A program made the translations under genes and the position numbers. Of a stretch of DNA of 6,406 bases, positions 5,465 through 6,406 are shown in pieces. The notes below the pieces were generated by a model that saw nothing but the letters and a program-made list of their open reading frames with translations, did no database searches and was not told the origin of the DNA. The stretch is from Candidatus Acetothermia bacterium (lineage in GTDB: Bacteria > Bipolaricaulota > Bipolaricaulia > UBA7950 > UBA9294). Numbering within the stretch: position 1 is the first letter of the stretch; the number at the start of each line of letters is the position of its first letter. The stretch covers positions 1 to 6,406 of the forward strand of contig QMQL01000050.1 of assembly GCA_003650505.1 (NCBI GenBank), read 5' to 3'.

Positions 5465-6406
5465 ATGAACACCCTTATAACCAATATCGGGCAGCTGGTG
5501 ACGCCGCGAGGGAGAGGGGCCCTCGCCGGGAGGGGGATGTCGGCCATCGAGGTCGAGGAGCGGGTGGAGATCCTGATCAGCGGCCCGCGGATAGCTTCGA
5601 TAGGGAGGGGACACCTCCGTGATGGAATAGACGCGATCATCGATGCCGATGGTGGTGTCGTCCTTCCCGGTCTCGTCGATCCCCACACCCATGCCCTATT
5701 TCCACCCGGGGTTCGAGACGACGGACCGTTCGTGGAGACGATCGTCGAGAAACGGCTGAGAAGGGGGGTCGATCGAGCGCTCAAAACGGGAACGACGACG
5801 ATCGAGGTGAAGTGCAGCCGCGGGGGCGAACCGGAAGAAGAGGTCTCGTTGTTGCGGAGGATCGAGCGGCTGAAGCGCTCGGTGCCGATCCGCCTTGTCA
5901 CCACGTTTCTCGGCGCGCTCGGCCGGTGCGGACGGTGCCCCAGGGAGGAGCGCGTCTCCTCGCTGATCCGTGAGGTTATCCCGGCGATCAGGGGGCTCAG
6001 ACTCGCCGAGTTCTGTGACGTCGCCTGTGGGGAGGGCGCGTACACAGAAGGCGAGACGAGGACGATCCTCCGGGCTGCGCGCGGAGCCGGTCTCCGGGCG
6101 AAGATCCACGCCGGGGAAGGGGAGAGGGCGGTCGGTTCGCTCGGCGCTGAGCTCGAGGTGACATCGGTCGATCATCTCTCCTCGCCGACCGACCGCGACA
6201 TCGAGGGGATGAGGCGGACCGGGGTGGTCCCCGTCCTCCTCCCGGGGGCGGCGTTCTTCCGCGATCGTCCGTATCCGGATGCGCGGCGGCTGATCGACTC
6301 CGGCCTCCCGGTCGCACTCGGCTCCGACTGCGGCCTCGCCGGGTACGGGGTCGGATCGATGTGGTCGGTCATCTCCATCGCCCGGTTGAGGCTCGGGATG
6401 AGCCTC
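5465..6406 (+). CDS. Imidazolonepropionase-like amidohydrolase (COG1228 type), 5' part; cut by right edge
   Basis: Metal-dependent hydrolase of the amidohydrolase superfamily, closest by motifs to HutI, which opens imidazolone-5-propionate in histidine breakdown. 314 residues are visible without a stop. The start MNTLITNIGQLVTP matches HutI N-termini, and GGGAGG precedes the ATG by three bases. The metal ligands are in place: His74 and His76 in VLPGLVDPHTHALF, His215 in KIHAGEGE, His237 in SVDHL, and Asp288 in VALGSD. Other family runs are GTTTIEVK (109-116), TTFLGA (146-151) and VLLPGAAFF (257-265). Departures are marked: about 30 residues are missing between HTH and GTTT compared with ordinary HutI, the SGYGL run is CSRGG, the His of TFLGAH is Leu152, and HADE is HAGE. 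These are substrate-side positions, so the substrate may not be imidazolonepropionate, and no hut neighbour is visible. I therefore withhold the symbol. Extra cysteines include CGRC at 155-158. Confidence 0.85.
   Translation, partial: MNTLITNIGQLVTPRGRGALAGRGMSAIEVEERVEILISGPRIASIGRGHLRDGIDAIIDADGGVVLPGLVDPHTHALFPPGVRDDGPFVETIVEKRLRRGVDRALKTGTTTIEVKCSRGGEPEEEVSLLRRIERLKRSVPIRLVTTFLGALGRCGRCPREERVSSLIREVIPAIRGLRLAEFCDVACGEGAYTEGETRTILRAARGAGLRAKIHAGEGERAVGSLGAELEVTSVDHLSSPTDRDIEGMRRTGVVPVLLPGAAFFRDRPYPDARRLIDSGLPVALGSDCGLAGYGVGSMWSVISIARLRLGMSL

Noticed and set aside
5441..5469. Second leftward promoter with a perfect TATAAT (5446-5441)
   Set aside because: The hexamer at the right distance is TTCATC, a poor -35, and lies inside the HutI-like coding start. 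The TTTACA/TATACT pair closer to era is better.
5341..6045. 234-codon minus-strand open frame opposite the HutI-like gene
   Set aside because: Shadow of the plus-strand amidohydrolase, whose motifs are unmistakable. Only its last 11 codons, in the era leader, were kept as a weak candidate.
1..6406. High density of GATC/CGATC tetramers across the window
   Set aside because: Follows from Ile being coded mostly by ATC after codons ending in G, and Asp-Ile/Arg-Ser type pairs on either strand. No clustering at intergenic regions suggests a methylation or origin function.

Overview
This is a GC-rich bacterial window that is almost entirely coding. It holds six co-directional minus-strand genes and one divergent plus-strand gene. 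Read in the direction of transcription, the minus-strand order is era (GTPase) -> PAS-GAF-GAF-GGDEF diguanylate cyclase -> GNAT acetyltransferase of the COG3375 type -> deoC -> atpC -> fabF. fabF runs off the left edge. A plus-strand amidohydrolase related to imidazolonepropionase (HutI) starts at 5465 and runs off the right edge.

The source looks like a free-living, GC-rich bacterium with F-type ATP synthase, type II fatty acid synthesis and c-di-GMP signalling. ATC is the dominant Ile codon, AGG and CGG are used freely for Arg, and Shine-Dalgarno sites are strong. The phylum cannot be fixed from the sequence alone. A deep-branching thermophile-type lineage such as Bipolaricaulota (Acetothermia) would fit the gene style, but this is only a guess.

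Region by region (minus strand): 5332-4442 is era. 4431-2560 is the diguanylate cyclase, whose Shine-Dalgarno site overlaps the era stop. 2597-1767 is the acetyltransferase, which overlaps the cyclase by about 38 bases. 1753-1082 is deoC, 13 bases downstream of the acetyltransferase. A 60-base gap with a C-rich tract follows, possibly with a weak promoter. 1021-653 is atpC, and 660-1 is the 5' half of fabF, overlapping atpC by 8 bases. The first four genes look like one transcription unit; atpC-fabF is either its tail or a second unit.

The only real control region is 5345-5464, between era and the HutI-like gene. It contains two good sigma70-type promoters back to back, with almost coincident -35 hexamers (TTGTAA rightward, TTTACA leftward), each with a 17-base spacer.

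Most of the window is housekeeping. The points most worth a second look are the HutI-like enzyme (metal site kept, imidazolone-binding signatures lost), the atpC gene separated from atpD, the shared-element divergent promoter, and a diguanylate cyclase with an intact product-inhibition site apparently co-transcribed with era. No mobile element, CRISPR array, RNA gene or defence system is visible, and no gene-free stretch exceeds 300 bases.
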